From: Ornithodoros turicata
Lineage: Eukaryota; Arthropoda; Arachnida; Ixodida; Argasidae
Assembly: GCF_037126465.1 (NCBI RefSeq)
Contig: NC_088202.1
Location: 31,356,213 to 31,420,212, forward strand
Direction of reading: 5' to 3'
Length of the DNA stretch: 64,000 nucleotides
The notes under the pieces are model-generated. The model was not told the DNA's origin. It did no database searches and saw nothing but the letters and a program-made list of their open reading frames with translations. A program made the position numbers and the translations under genes. The number at the start of each line of letters is the position of its first letter. The first letter of the stretch is position 1. This document shows positions 45,797 to 57,534 of the stretch, piece after piece.

Positions 45797-46142
45797 CTAA
45801 AGGCGTTTGTTTTAGTATTATGACGTTATATGTCAACGCAAGCATATGCAAGTCGGATCTATTTCAGTGACCACAAAAATATAGGTCTATGCACACTATA
45901 GAAAAAAAAACAACAATACTTAACGCAGGTCGCTTGAGGAATATCTCTAGTAATACAGATCGCACCTAATGTTGTAATGATAAAGCTACAACATGGGAAG
46001 ACATGGGAGATTTATGCACAGTGTAGAGCGTGGAAACGTGCAAGCTTTAGGCTAGTCGTGGGAATACTATTTTTTTGCAATCTTGCGACTTACTGCAACT
46101 GAAACTGTCTTTCTGTAGTGTCTTTTAAGTGTAATGCACGTA

Positions 46143-46359
46143 CAGCTTGGGACAAAAGCTTAGGGAACACCGGGGTGTCACGTTTCTTCATTGCAGCGAC
46201 ACCCTGGCGGCAAACAGGAGCGGACACGCATACTGAGAGATGGATCGGTCACCCGTTGGTCACCCGTCTTTTACTCGATCTCTTCCTGAAACAAAGCAGG
46301 GGCCGCTCCAATGAAGAAATACGCCAGAGCCGTGCTCCGTAAACTTTTGTCCCGAGATG
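46143..46359. mobile_element. TA-flanked MITE, 217 bp
   Basis: Ends CAGCTTGGGACAAAAG and CTTTTGTCCCGAGATG flanked by TA at 46141-46142 and 46360-46361. Tc1/mariner-type nonautonomous element. Confidence 0.78.
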
Positions 46360-46893
46360 TACTTTCAGTCTTCTATCGCCAAGTTGGCTTTCGCTTCGCA
46401 TACTAAAACAAGCTGCGTTAACTATGGCGTCACATTTATTGATGGGGCCCCAGAAAAATGATGGCAGAATTAACGCGAATCCGTCGCGCAATTTCACCAA
46501 CAGCGAACAGGACCCGACAGCTGTTTAAAAATTCGTGTGCTACGGCACGGCGGAGCGCGGACACTCTGGGGTTTCAGCAAAGCAGATTGGTGTCACACAC
46601 GACCCATCTGGTTGGTAGTATCCTGACTGACAAGATTGTGATTGTGATCCACACGTGGTTTTTTGATAGAGCTCAAAGCATCCTACCGCTGATCAGAAAC
46701 TAATCACGGTTGTTACAAACGAGATATTTGTTCTTTTGTGCGAGAAATACATCTGGCATTAGTCGAATTGTAATTCGCCGAAAAACGAGCAGCTTATGGA
46801 AAAGTCACACCACGCTCTCTGATGACGTCACTCGCGTCCTTCTGGCGTTATCAGTCTTTAGAATATATAAAACGAGAGGTAAGGAAACTATAC

Positions 46894-47143
46894 TTAAGTA
46901 GCACGTCCTCCAAAGAAGTAGCCGCCAATCCCATGGTGAATATGCCTAGAGTTCGCCGATGTTCTTCCAGGGCTGACAGCAGACTGATCATGTGTTCGTG
47001 GTCCACATTCCCTAGGGTAAACACGATGAACCGGTTGCGCTCCAGGAACACCGAGGCGGTTGGCACGATCTTCACCACAAACACGGTAATGTGCTTCACA
47101 TTGGCAATCTCAGAAATGGTCATGGTCAGGCGATAGCCGTACC
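46894..47143 (-). CDS. ABCA exon: regulatory domain after NBD1
   Basis: The acceptor is tatcttttcag|GGTACGG at 47143. It completes a Gly codon after KKYG, giving 'YG.YGYRLT', the usual ABCA transition 'LK..YG.GY.L'. It then encodes about 80 residues with an alternating strand/helix pattern, ending EEHRRTLGIFTMGLAATSLE DVLLK in separate pieces, matching the ABCA 'lgi..ygis..tLEdVFlk' signature. The donor is CTTAA|GTATAG, weaker than the others but in correct phase: the split Lys codon is completed by the next exon. Confidence 0.85.
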
Positions 47144-48434
47144 CTGAAAAGATACCAGTACCATACTTTCAAGCAAACGTACCCGTGTTGTGGACTGGCA
47201 ACACGGGCGCGTATCGTGTGTACGGGACGGAATAAGCAATCGATTAAATTTTACTAAAACTGATGTCATTTCTGTTCGCTGTACACCTACCTACCATTAT
47301 AAGCGCACAACACTCGACTGCATTATTTTGCAATGTTCCAACGACACGTTTTATGCATAACAGTAGTGGGACTTGTTGGCGCGAATCTTCATCAAGAAAA
47401 TTAGATGGCCTCTACAAATCGAGCATTTCACATCTATTCTGCTATCTCCTTCGTCGACGTGACGGTCTTTTTAGATTTTCTTCATTTATGTAAAGGCGTA
47501 TAAACTATTTATGCCGTATATTGTCAGGTTTATAAATACTGGTTTCTCTCTATAGTACAAAGTGTTACAAAATTAGTTACACCGGACCAACCTGTGAAGT
47601 AGGCAACATTGCTAATAGTATACCCGGCCGACAGATATCGAATTAATCACTAGTTGTGCACCAATGACAGGTGGCACTTTGGGCAAAGACAGCTGCCTTT
47701 GTAGTAGGTATTGCAGATTGTCGGTACATTGATAGGTTCTGCTACTCTAAAGAGGCGTGCGTGCGTGTGTGTAGGCGGAATCTGGGAAGCGCTATCTACG
47801 CAAGATTCCGAGAAGGAGCACCCTCGAATACGAAGAACTCGTCACTGCACATTCAAGGGAAGTGCCTCAGGACGAGAGCCGCCGATATTTCGAACAGAGG
47901 ACTGTTCTCCTGAGTCCAGAAAAAGAACAGTCTCTGTTCGAAATACTGGAGGCTCTCGTCCTAGGGCAGTTCCCTTAAACGGGTTGCGACACTTCGACCG
48001 AAGTTATCCTAGCAGTTGCCTGCATCGATGATAACCTGGACTCGAAGTTTTGAAGCAAAGGGGGTAATAGACGCGTAGATAACCGGCACCGCGAATAACG
48101 ACGCGCATCCGGCTCTGACGACAGAGCAGGTGTCTCCACCAGTGAGGCTGCACGGGAAAGGTCACGTGCCTACTACTTACAAATGGGGACAGCTCGCGCC
48201 TCTTATGTCAGAGTCTGTTCAAGGACTGATATCTCGCAAAGTACAAAACGTAGAAAAATAACTTTTTTTCCTCAATGCTTTGGAATGCAGTAGGATTCGT
48301 GCCTGATGTAACGAACCCCATCTATATGAATGTGTCACAGCACCTTACATTTGCTTACCGGTTCGCTGCATTTTCTGCCCTTCTATGGTCACTGCATTGA
48401 CTTTATATTCCCGAACAATATCATGAAGACTTAC
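47144..48434. other. Intron; only a hairpin repeat recognised
   Basis: Apart from the hairpin at 47855-47976, no genes or repeat ends seen. Confidence 0.45.
47855..47976. repeat. Hairpin repeat related to 35257
   Basis: Arms aagggaagtgcctcaggac.. and ..cagttccctt are imperfect reverse complements. The centre shares gatatttcgaacagag and gaacagtctctgttcgaaat with the hairpin at 35256-35385. A tail like acgggttgcgacacttcgac follows, resembling the tail there. Confidence 0.8.
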
Positions 48435-48645
48435 CGTACTTCTTACGCAGGAAAAGGGCCGAACCACAGCAACGGACTACACCGCCGCTTATGATTGCGG
48501 ACCGATCACCAAGAATATCAGCCTCCTCTATGCAGTTAGTTGCGAGGAGTATGCCACGGGCCCCGCGAATCTTGAGGATAGAGTGCCACAGGGCGTTACG
48601 GGTATCGGTGTCGCATCCGACTGTAGGCTCGTCCAACAGCAACAT
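48435..48645 (-). CDS. ABCA exon: NBD1 Walker B, D-loop, altered H-loop
   Basis: The acceptor gtacgcag precedes 48645; the donor TACG|GTAAGT follows 48435. The exon reads MLLLDEPTVGCDTDTRNALW, an intact Walker B with catalytic Glu but a D-loop of VGCDTDTR rather than SGMDP.SRR. Next comes ILLATNCIEEADILGDR, equivalent to the ABCA motif 'LTTH.M.EAD.LGDR'. The H-loop histidine is an asparagine (ATN for TTH). It ends with the typical 'SGG.VRCCGS..FL+KKYG'. Length is 211 nt, leaving phase 1. Confidence 0.9.
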
Positions 48646-49123
48646 CTGCGTACCACGATGGAGACGATCGTATTTTGATGACCTCCGGACCGAACGTGCA
48701 CACAGCCAGAATACGGTAAGGTATGAAGTCAAAGTGAAGTGAAGTGAAGGTAAGGTGAAGTATGAAGGTATGAAGTGTTGAGGCTGGTCACGAGCATGCA
48801 CATGTGTATCGGTCACGTTTGGCGCCGTCCACCATTTGGTACCCTTTATTGTAACTTTTAGGGACGTGTAACCTCTATATAGACGTAAATTTCAAAATAT
48901 TGTACAGGTTACACACCCGATACGTCTATTTAGGGATTAAAAACGACTTGTAACATGACATTGTTGCAGCAAATCGAAACGTCGTATGTACCCTTTATAG
49001 GGACGTTGTAACCTCTAAACAAATTCTGCGTTTGCATTTCCTTTGTTTTTCTCGTTCGTTTGCGAGGTAACCTTTAGAAGAAGAACTCCTCAAAAGTTAT
49101 TTTGTTCTCGTTCTAGCCGCATA
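48646..49123. repeat. Intron with short repeated phrase
   Basis: agggacg(t)tgtaacctct occurs at about 48863 and 49000, with related words between. No gene. Confidence 0.45.
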
Positions 49124-50081
49124 CAGGGTGTGAGAAGATTTCCGGACACATTTCAAAACGTTATTACAAATTGTACCTGATAACAATCACAATGCAAATT
49201 GGCACAGTGCTGTATAGTTCTGCCAAAAGTTTTATTTGAGCTCACCCACAATGCTCTGACACTAATATGATAGGAGCTACAAGCTGCAAAAAACCGAGCG
49301 CATGCATTTTCAATGGCCACTACTGCCGTCGATAGAACTTAGGCCGTCTCCGTTTCATGCTGCATCGGGTGTTGGAGCGCCACGCCCATGCAAACCTGAA
49401 ACTGATGGGTCGCGTCCAGTGCGTGCGGGTCCGTCTCTTCTCCACAGTGTTTTACGGTAATAGACACACTATGACCGCGTTGGCATTGAGTCCACTTCAA
49501 CGTGATCTCCGCTCAGCCGAATGCGCACAACTGGAGCCTACTTCCGTACTCCTCAAATGCTATGACGGACAAGAAAGAAATAATGATATGAAAAATAAGG
49601 ACATCAGCAGATGTAATGGGCCGAAATCGCAAAGCGCAGACAAATCTACGAAGCAGACGACGGTGTCGTCTGCCAAGAGGACCGAGCGACATTGCAGGAT
49701 TTATACGTATCGCTTTATTGTGCTCGGGATGTAACGGTGCATTACTTTTTTTACTGAGCATAAAAACCCCAATGCAACGTATTTTTATCATTGTATTATA
49801 TTTTTGACATCAGTTTCGGTTTTGGGCGCGGTTTGGGCGGGCCGGTGCAGCATCAAACGGAGAGGGCCGAGGCCTAACGACGCCGGTATAGGCCGTTGAA
49901 AATGCGTGGACTCGGATTTTCTGTAGCTTGTAACTCCTACCACATTGATGGCATAACATTGAGGTGAGCTCAAATAAAGCTTTTTGCAGAACTACAGCAC
50001 TGTGCCAATTTGCACTGTGAGCGTTATTATGTACAATTTTTAATCGTTTTGAAATGTGTACGGAAATCTTCTCACACCCTG
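49124..50081. mobile_element. TA-flanked MITE with about 260-bp inverted repeats
   Basis: Ends CAGGGTGTGAGAAGATTTCC and GGAAATCTTCTCACACCCTG, with TA at 49122-49123 and 50082-50083. The arms (about 49124-49390 and 49815-50081) are imperfect reverse complements. The centre of about 420 bp has no recognised gene. Tc1/mariner-like ends. Confidence 0.85.
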
Positions 50082-51505
50082 TACTCAATACGAGAGTTGC
50101 GGATCAACGTGCGTGATGATATTGTGTTTCTGTATGAACTACGGATCGTGTTCAGAGTTACCAAGAAAGCACAAGGTTGAAATAACGGAACTTAATCAGG
50201 GTATTTGTAGCGGTTGTTCACTACAAAATTACCAGAGTTACGTTTTCGCTAGGCAGTCTAGCAACACTTATCGCAGCGTTTGTCTGTTGTGTTACGTGTG
50301 TGTGTGTGTGTGTTACGCCTGTTCTTTGCTCAATCCATTGCCGTCCTTGTGTTTTGCTTCTTCATGTACCTTTGATTTACCATGGTCGCATCCTGACGTG
50401 GCATTGTCTGATGTCGGTAAGGAATAGGGACGTTTTCGGCGTACTGAGTGGGAATTGCAGCAACGTGCGAAAACACGGAACGACACAAGTGCTGATTAGC
50501 AACTTAGACAGATTTAATAGCAATAACAACCATCCGGTTTTAAGTATTGTTTAAAGCTATTTTATACTAAGCCTCACTTCACGGCGTGACGTCATAGCGA
50601 TGCTATGGCGCTGCTGTCCTGTTGTTTGGTGGGCAAAAATCGCGTAATAATCGAGTCACTGGGTGTTTTCCGTGGTTATTAAAGGCATGCCGCAAAGTAG
50701 TGTAGCTATTCGATGTACTACGCTGTACACAAAACCCAAATACGCCGTACACCCCATGCGGCTTTCTACTCCCTTGTGCCCACCAGCGACGTCTGCTCTT
50801 TGCACATGTGCAGATGCGTGCGCTTGTTTACAAGCATTAGTGGGCTAAGTTTCAAACCGGTTTTAAGCTACTGAAACAGCTCACTATAGGGTTAATAATT
50901 GAAGCCGACTAGATTGATCAGTTAAAAGAGGTTTACGTCAGCCAACCTTCTGTCAGCCTGTACAAAAAGAAAAAAAAAAGGAAAGAGGTTGAAGAGGTAG
51001 GTTTCCGGTCTGATGTGATCGTGATTGTCTGTGCTCACGTCCGGAAGAACCAGTTTTCTTTCGTATCTAGGAGGGAATATGTTTAATACTACAAACCGAG
51101 TGTGTCATGTTTATTAAATCTGTCTACATTGCTAGTCAGCGCGCTTGCGTCTTGTGCTTCTCTCGTTTTCTCGTATTTGATCCAAATAAGGTTCACTGCT
51201 ACAGCGACTCCCTTCTTTCATCATACTACCTAGAGGAACTGTTACGCTAAATAATTCTATCAGGAAGCGCGGACTTCCTGAACAATCAGAATCCGCGTAG
51301 CCTCATCGAACTCCCTCCTCTTCTTCAGGCGTCTGGTGACATCACGTCATCTAGGCACTTATATTGGGTGCCGAGAATCGTCTGCTACGGGGCGGATCGG
51401 GCGGCGTCAAATAGAACCAAAAAAGAAGCGAAAAGAGGAAATCACTATTGTGCGGCTGCCATGACGTCGTTGACTGGCATTCTAGGGAAGGGGGGTTTCT
51501 CACGA
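50082..51505. other. Intron with a short GT microsatellite
   Basis: (gt)n of about 9 units at about 50296-50316. Nothing else recognised. Confidence 0.45.
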
Positions 51506-51650
51506 AAAATTGAACCGGCTGCAGGACTTGAACCCACATCTTCTGGATTGTCGGTTCAGGGCTCTCCCAATTGAGCTAAGCTAACACACCTTTCCACACC
51601 TTTCCCACTCACTCATTCCCCTCTTACATGTTTTATCACTCACACACACA
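51506..51650 (-). mobile_element. tRNA-derived SINE, minus copy
   Basis: On the minus strand, tRNA-like boxes TTAGCTCAATTGG (A box) and GGGTTCAAGTCC (B box) lie within 51511-51590, preceded by a leader with a gaatgagtgagt block. Stems are not paired well enough for a functional tRNA. Confidence 0.65.
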
Positions 51651-51654
51651 TTCA

Positions 51655-51950
51655 GAGTGGAACATGTAGGAGTGGAATGAGTGAGATAGTGGATGCGGTT
51701 TGTCCCTCCAGATGACGCGACCTTGGAAGTTATTGGAGAAGTGTGTTCCCAAGCTGGCAGGTAGCTGGCTGGTGGCTGGCTTAGCTCAGTTGGTTGAGCC
51801 CTGGGCCGACAATCCAGATGATGTGGGTTCGAATCCTGCAGCTCGCTAACCTTTGCAGTGACTTCCTTCTTCTGCATTGCCCTCGTGCGTTTTGTGCGGG
51901 TGTGTACCCTGGCCTTGTAATCCTAATTACTAAGCATATTTCTAACATAT
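51655..51950 (+). mobile_element. tRNA-derived SINE, plus copy
   Basis: A box TTAGCTCAGTTGG and B box GGGTTCGAATCC at about 51780-51840, with the same leader block ggaatgagtgaga at about 51674. Arranged head-to-head with the copy at 51506-51650, so their leaders form a hairpin. Confidence 0.65.
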
Positions 51951-52142
51951 CAGACATTTTTTGGAACACTTTCATGCTCCTTTCACTTCACAGACTCTTC
52001 ATTGCTACGTTCACCAACAGGTATAGGTACCGTCACCTGCGAAGATGCTACAGTTGCAGGCGGCCTAATTGCTCGAAGTATGAAAACGGTTCACGGCAGA
52101 GGGCTTCTAATCAAAGCGCAAGCCAGAACCCAGCCTCCGTAC

Positions 52143-52298
52143 CTTTGGATCACCAATGAGTGCAATTCCCAATTGTAGCTTTCGCTTCTGTCCTGCATTG
52201 AGGCGCTTGACAAGGGTCTTCTCGTATTCTCCCATTTGGAATGACAATACAAGCAGAGAAAGTGCATCTTCAGTAGCTGAGTTTGTCATTCCTCGAAC
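52143..52298 (-). CDS. ABCA exon: NBD1 signature region, degenerate
   Basis: The acceptor is ttgtttcag|GTTCG at 52298; the donor is CCAAAG|GTACGG after 52143. It is exactly 52 codons, phase 0 at both ends. It continues the 'LFGR' of the upstream exon with VRGM, passes through a helical stretch, and reaches KRLNAGQKRKLQLGIALIGD. This is the place of the ABC signature, normally LSGGQKRKLS.AIAL.G. Here it reads LNAGQ: the Ser that contacts ATP gamma-phosphate and the first Gly are replaced. The flanking KRKLQLGIALIGDPK is canonical, so alignment is not in doubt. Confidence 0.9.
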
Positions 52299-53374
52299 CT
52301 GAAACAATTTTCCGTACGGTCACTGCACAACGACGCAGTGGTTTAGAACACCCATCATCAAAGGAAATGAAGACAAGCGAAATAGCTGAACGATTTTATT
52401 ACACTAACATTACAACTTAGGAGGGTCACTGTGGAATCAACGAATTATAGATAGCAGTTGGGCAAATGAAGTCTTCCATAACGACATAAAGGAACTCGTG
52501 CGCGTTTCACTGTTAACAAAATATAATCAACCTTAAAATATGTTCACGAAAAGTACGTTCGTGTGACAAGTAACTCCGAGAATCTTCACCATCCATATAC
52601 CCTGAAGGCTGGTACGGAATCCGCAATTAGACGCAAAATGCGCTGGAAGTGTTTTCACAACTACAGGATATCTAGAGCATGGAAATCACATCTCCTAGCT
52701 CCTCACTAACGCGGCAAGCTAGGTGCTGGACGGACGTGAGTCAGGAGGGGAGTGGAATAAAACCGCTTTCTGGGCTGCTTTAAAGTCCACTGGCTCCTCA
52801 AATGGAGGAACACTTATTTCATCGTTCGATGCCAAGTGTAGGGTCGGGAATTTTTCACGAGTGCGGTCGTCCATCTTTAATCTCCCGCGTGAAGACTACA
52901 CAGTGTGACGCCACAATAAAAGCTTCGCTGGCCGGCCAATAGACGTCGGCAGAGCCGTAGCGATGGGGGAAGGGGGGGGGGGCAGCTACTCCGGGCGCTC
53001 TCACCAGAGGAGGCAGGCTCTTGCAGGTTGTCTGTACGGTTGAAACCGGGAATGAAGATAATTTGAATTTACGATCTCTGCAGTGCAAATGAGACTTTCC
53101 TTTTCTTTGTTTGCAAAGCTTCTGACGGCAGTGAGAGAGAGAGGGGGCGCTTCACGTTTACCCTGCCACGGGCGCAAACTTGCCTCGCGACGGCTATGCA
53201 CGTGGACAGTGAGTTAGTTATATGGCAAACTTCTCTTGCTGGCGTGACATCAGGGAAGATAATTACCTGATGCCAGATATGTCCTAAGCTGCTCGCGGTG
53301 ATTACCAATGGCGTACTTATTGAACCATAGCAGCATGCAATCGATTATACTTTTTTTTATTATTTGCAGGTGTT
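52299..53374. other. Intron without recognised genes
   Basis: Includes a G-run at about 52968-52982. No family motifs on either strand. Confidence 0.45.
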
Positions 53375-53382
53375 ATAAAAAG

Positions 53383-56300
53383 CAGGGAAGGGTAACGTTA
53401 ATGGTAACGGAAACAGAAACGGTATATTACCGAATTTAGACCCGGTAACGGTATCGGAAACGGAACCGCATACCGCGCGCCTTCGTTACCGGAAACAAAC
53501 GGAAACGAAAATAAACACCGGTACTGAATTCCGGTAATGATTACAAACGAAGCAGAAAAAGTTCCGTGAAATTCTACGCTATGATTTTGATCGGCTTTGC
53601 CACTTTTCACACGATCTTCGATTCCCCCACTCGTCCCAGTCAAAAATTTCTTCACAAAGGGACATGAGTTCCGGAAAAGGCAGGAAGAAAGAGTCGAACG
53701 TGACATTGTGTCGGATTGGGCGACAGACTTAACTTAGCAGTGCTCTTGAGTCCACCCTCCTCTGCATAAAAATGGATGCAGCAACGCGACTAGACAGATC
53801 ATTCCTTGGGGTCAACGTGCAATACATAAGCAACGGAAAACTCTGCCTCAAGACTCTCGCTGTCTCAGAGATAGAAGGACATCATACAGCTGAAAACCTA
53901 CGGCTTCTGCTGAACGGGATCATGATGAACTTCAACCTCCGCATGGACGACGTGTTGTCGCTGACAACGGATCACAGTTCCAATATGATTTGTTGCGCAA
54001 AAATCATAAACCAAGAGAGAGACAGTAAGATGAACGAGGACAATAGCAACTCCAAAGACGAAAACGAAACGTCATGTGAGGGCACGGTGGATACACTGGA
54101 GGACATAAGCTTTCACGTCGCAAGCAGAAGGTGCGCAGCGCACACGTTACAGCTGGCTGTACGGGACGCCCTCAGAAATCAAGCGGTGTATCAGGTCATT
54201 GCAGCAGGAAGATCTGTTGTTAAGAAACTTCGTGGACAGACTCTGCGCAGTCTTGCGAAGCACCGCTACAACAGGCGGCCAATTGTCGATGTTGAAACTC
54301 GATTGATGTCAACGCATGATATGCTAGCTAGTCTACTGCAGATGCGCCCATTAACAGATGAGCTTGGTCCTGCTATGCCTGAGGTGTCCCTAAGTAATGA
54401 AATGTGGAAAGTCATGGAGGACATCGTAGAAGCTACAGGGCCTTTCAAGGAGATGACTTTAAAACTTCAGACGGAGAACCTCCTGGCAGGCGATTTCTTG
54501 GCAGCATGGGAACGGCTAAAAATCACGTTAGGTAAACTCCGTAGTAAAGACAAGGGCAGCTTAGTAGCCTCACTGTTAACGAAAATGCTCGCAAGAGAGC
54601 CACTGTTTTTCAAGAATGACGCTTTCCTTGCTGCCGTGTTCTGCGACCCGAGGTATCGCCTACTGCTGAACGGCTACAATACGCACCGTGCTCAAGCATA
54701 CTTAAGGGTTGTCGCAACAAAGTTTCTAACGAAGCAGAAGAAAGTGAGTGCGGAAACTAACGACCAGCAGTGGACAAGGGACGTTGACAATCCAAGCACG
54801 GCGGAGGACAGCGAAAGCGAACTCGAAAGGGCTTTGCTAGCGAGCGAGAAAGCCGAACGTAGCAGTAGTACCGCTGTGGAGGGGTCTACCGATGGGTAGT
54901 TTACAAGATTCCTCGAAGGATACCAGAAGACAAGAAGGCTTCCTCAAGACCATGATATTCTCAGGTGGTGGGACAGCCAAGAGAAAACGCTTTTGCGGAG
55001 CGTCGCACTCATAGTGCTTGCGTTGCCAGTAACTCAAGTGTCAGTTGAGCGTCTGTTCTCGAGTTTAGCGTTTGTTTTAAGTCCCCTACGTAACCACACC
55101 TGCAGCCACAGTCGAGAACATAATGTTCCTCCGTACTAATGGCGTGGAGGAACACGGAACGTAGGTGAATATTGTGACGCGATATTCGTCTATGTGAGAA
55201 GTATCTCACCCTTTTAGGCCTCTGTTATTTATCCCGGGAGTTTCGTTCCTATTAAAGCTTACTCGCAGTACACATTGTGAGGAGGTTTCCATTTGAACTA
55301 TTGAGCTCGGGCTAACGGCGGGCAAACTTCAGGCACAGGATAGGCGTAATCAAATACTGAATAACTACCAAAACGCGGTGCTCTTAGTCAGCTGATGTTG
55401 ATTATGTCTGGGGAGAGACACAGCATTCTTCCTGAACGAAACACAGTTGAATGTTGTTGAGTGTGGGGAATTGTGAGTTTCAGCCGCTGCTGCTGCAGTA
55501 CTGGCTTAGTGCATCACTTAATTGGTACGCTATGCAAAATTTGCGAGCACATTGCTGGACGCGTGTTAAGTAGGAGCTTCCACACTTCTGGGTTCCTCTG
55601 AGAAATGTCTGGTGGAGCAGATTCGAAAATACCAATGGCCTTGCAATAGCACTCTGATTATTCCACGTGCGCGAAGGAGAAGGTTGTAAAGGACGAGAAA
55701 GCGCCCTTGGCCGGAGATTAATTGCGTGGGGAAGATATACCTAAAGGAGCTAAGCTTAGGAACTCTGACAGAAAGTATGATCAAGCTCTGTGGAAGCTCT
55801 GCTGTTGCAGAGTCGGACAAGGTGGGTTACTTTCATTATCGGTGAAGCTATTCCAATAGAGAGGTCGCTCACGAATAGCGCTCAAACACTATGCGTTTTC
55901 TTTTTACAATAGTATATCAAGCGAGATGGGCAACAGCCACCGCTTGCGTTCTCTACTTGTCATTTTCTGTCCCTGCATAGTGTTCGCTCGTTTATTCCTC
56001 TGAAGAAAGCTCTCGGGAACTCTGCGCTCATCATGGGGATCCCTTCGCAAGTCCGCAGAAAGCATTATTTTTTCTGGAGTCTTAGCACGTTTTACTGGTT
56101 CCATCCCAGCCGAGGGCGGTAGCATTGTGTCGGCGATTTGCGGCGCACGTCAAAGGGCTCCAGGTGGTCCAAAATACCCGCAGTCCTACCCTGCGGCACG
56201 TGCAACATATCGCCGCACTGCGTAGAGAAACCTTACGTGTAACGTCACGGTACCATTATTATTATTAGCACGTCAAGGGACACGCTGCGGAAACGACACG

Positions 56301-56554
56301 ACAAAGGGGACTATCAAATGCGAGAGCAGCAACCCCACATGAAGCTGAAAACTATCCAGCTACTACATTATCCTGATAATGGTGCAGAATAACGTGCAGG
56401 CTTCCCGATTGAAACCCCCATTACTGGAAACAGTAACGGAAACGTAACGGAAACGAAAATGAGACAGTGGTATCGGAAACGAATCACGGAAACGAAAACA
56501 GCCGAGAAACGAAAAAGGAAACGGTAACCGAAATACGTCCGTTATCCTTCCCTA
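53383..56554 (+). mobile_element. hAT transposon, 3.2 kb
   Basis: Perfect 8-bp target duplication ataaaaag at 53375-53382 and 56555-56562. Ends CAGGGAAGGGTAACG and CGTTATCCTTCCCTA. Subterminal regions are full of GGTAACGGAAAC words in both arms (53390-53520, 56410-56545). It contains a hAT transposase pseudogene; 55166-56380 has no recognised gene. Confidence 0.92.
53772..55139 (+). pseudogene. hAT transposase, near-complete
   Basis: From ATG 53772: LAVSEIEGHHTAENLRLLLN, VLSLTTDHSSNM (a region typical for the first catalytic Asp), RRCAAHTLQLAVRDAL (hAT CxxH-type motif), DVETRLMSTHDML and FLAAVFCDPRYRLLL. It reaches an in-frame TAG at 54897. The same frame continues through DILRWWDSQEKTLLRSVAL and VTQVSVERLFSSLAFVLSPL, the hATC dimerisation domain. 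A frame change near 55100 precedes NIMFLRTNGVEE, the family's usual end. The N-terminal BED zinc finger is not seen upstream. One stop plus one frameshift separate it from a long intact protein, so it is a young relic. Confidence 0.88.
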
Positions 56555-56944
56555 ATAAAAAGTATGAGAGCAGCACATATATCGGTTTTGCAGTTTCGTA
56601 AAACGGCCAAGCGGATATCCTCTCGAAGACAGCATCTAACTGCAAGACCACTAATTACCTAAAATTCTATAATGAAATCTTTCGTTGGGGAATTTCGAGC
56701 AAAAGCGAGATAGCAGAGTGGGATACAATCCTCATTGAAAGCGATTCTATGTTGAAAAGATCCTGAAACGCGCACGTGCGTTCAAATATCTGCACCCGAA
56801 TTTTGATATTCGAATGACCCGAAACTGAAACGTGGCCGCAGAGAGCACAGGTAACGCAGCGCTCATTCCACGTCACAGGGCCACGTACTTTAGACGACGG
56901 TTGTGCTTGGAGTAGGTGCTCATGTACTGGACAGATCAACCACT

Positions 56945-57250
56945 TTCCGCCATCAGCTCGAGTGATCAGTTAGCGCGCTGGCAATGTCACGTCGGTACTG
57001 GGAGGTACCCGGGTTCGAATCCCGGTGCCGGTTGTGCTTTCTGGGGTTTATCTGCGTCTTCCTCAGACGCTGTCAGACATATGTCGGCACAATTCCCTTA
57101 TAAGTCGGCTCACGACGCACATCCACCCCCACCTCCCAAAAAGAACGGCAGTCGTTACGTTGCCCACCTCTGTGAGGCCGACAACAGCGAGTTCTTTGGG
57201 CACCACCATTTTCCGGTCCAGATAACCCTCCGTCGGGGAATGCAATGCGC
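56945..57250 (+). mobile_element. tRNA-derived SINE, second family
   Basis: A B-box-like ccgggttcgaatcccgg at about 57009-57025, an upstream atcagttagcgcgctgg resembling an A box, then gccggttgtgctttctgggg and a non-tRNA body. It lacks a full cloverleaf, so SINE rather than tRNA gene. End not determined. Confidence 0.55.
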
Positions 57251-57534
57251 TCCTAGGCGCGCTGATTTGACTTGGAGTTCATTTACATACCGAAATTCAG
57301 CGATGGATGTTTCACGGCACACGCTCGTTTCAGAATTTTTAAAAGATGGAACGGAGTTTCAGCGGGGATTGTCTCCTGTTCTGCTATTTCGCTTTCGCCC
57401 GAAACTGTGAAAACGACCTCGATGCTGCTCTCATAGCTTCTCAGAAAAATATTTAGATGGTACACAAAAAAGTCCTACACAAGTAGTCCCTACATTAGAT
57501 TGATTCGGAAGTGCTGGGAGCCGCGCCAACTTAC

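Noticed and set aside
51773..51849. Possible tRNA gene
   Set aside because: A and B boxes are good but the acceptor stem does not pair; SINE context with a second inverted copy nearby.
56990..57030. Possible tRNA gene from perfect-looking B box
   Set aside because: No cloverleaf upstream; continues into a SINE body.
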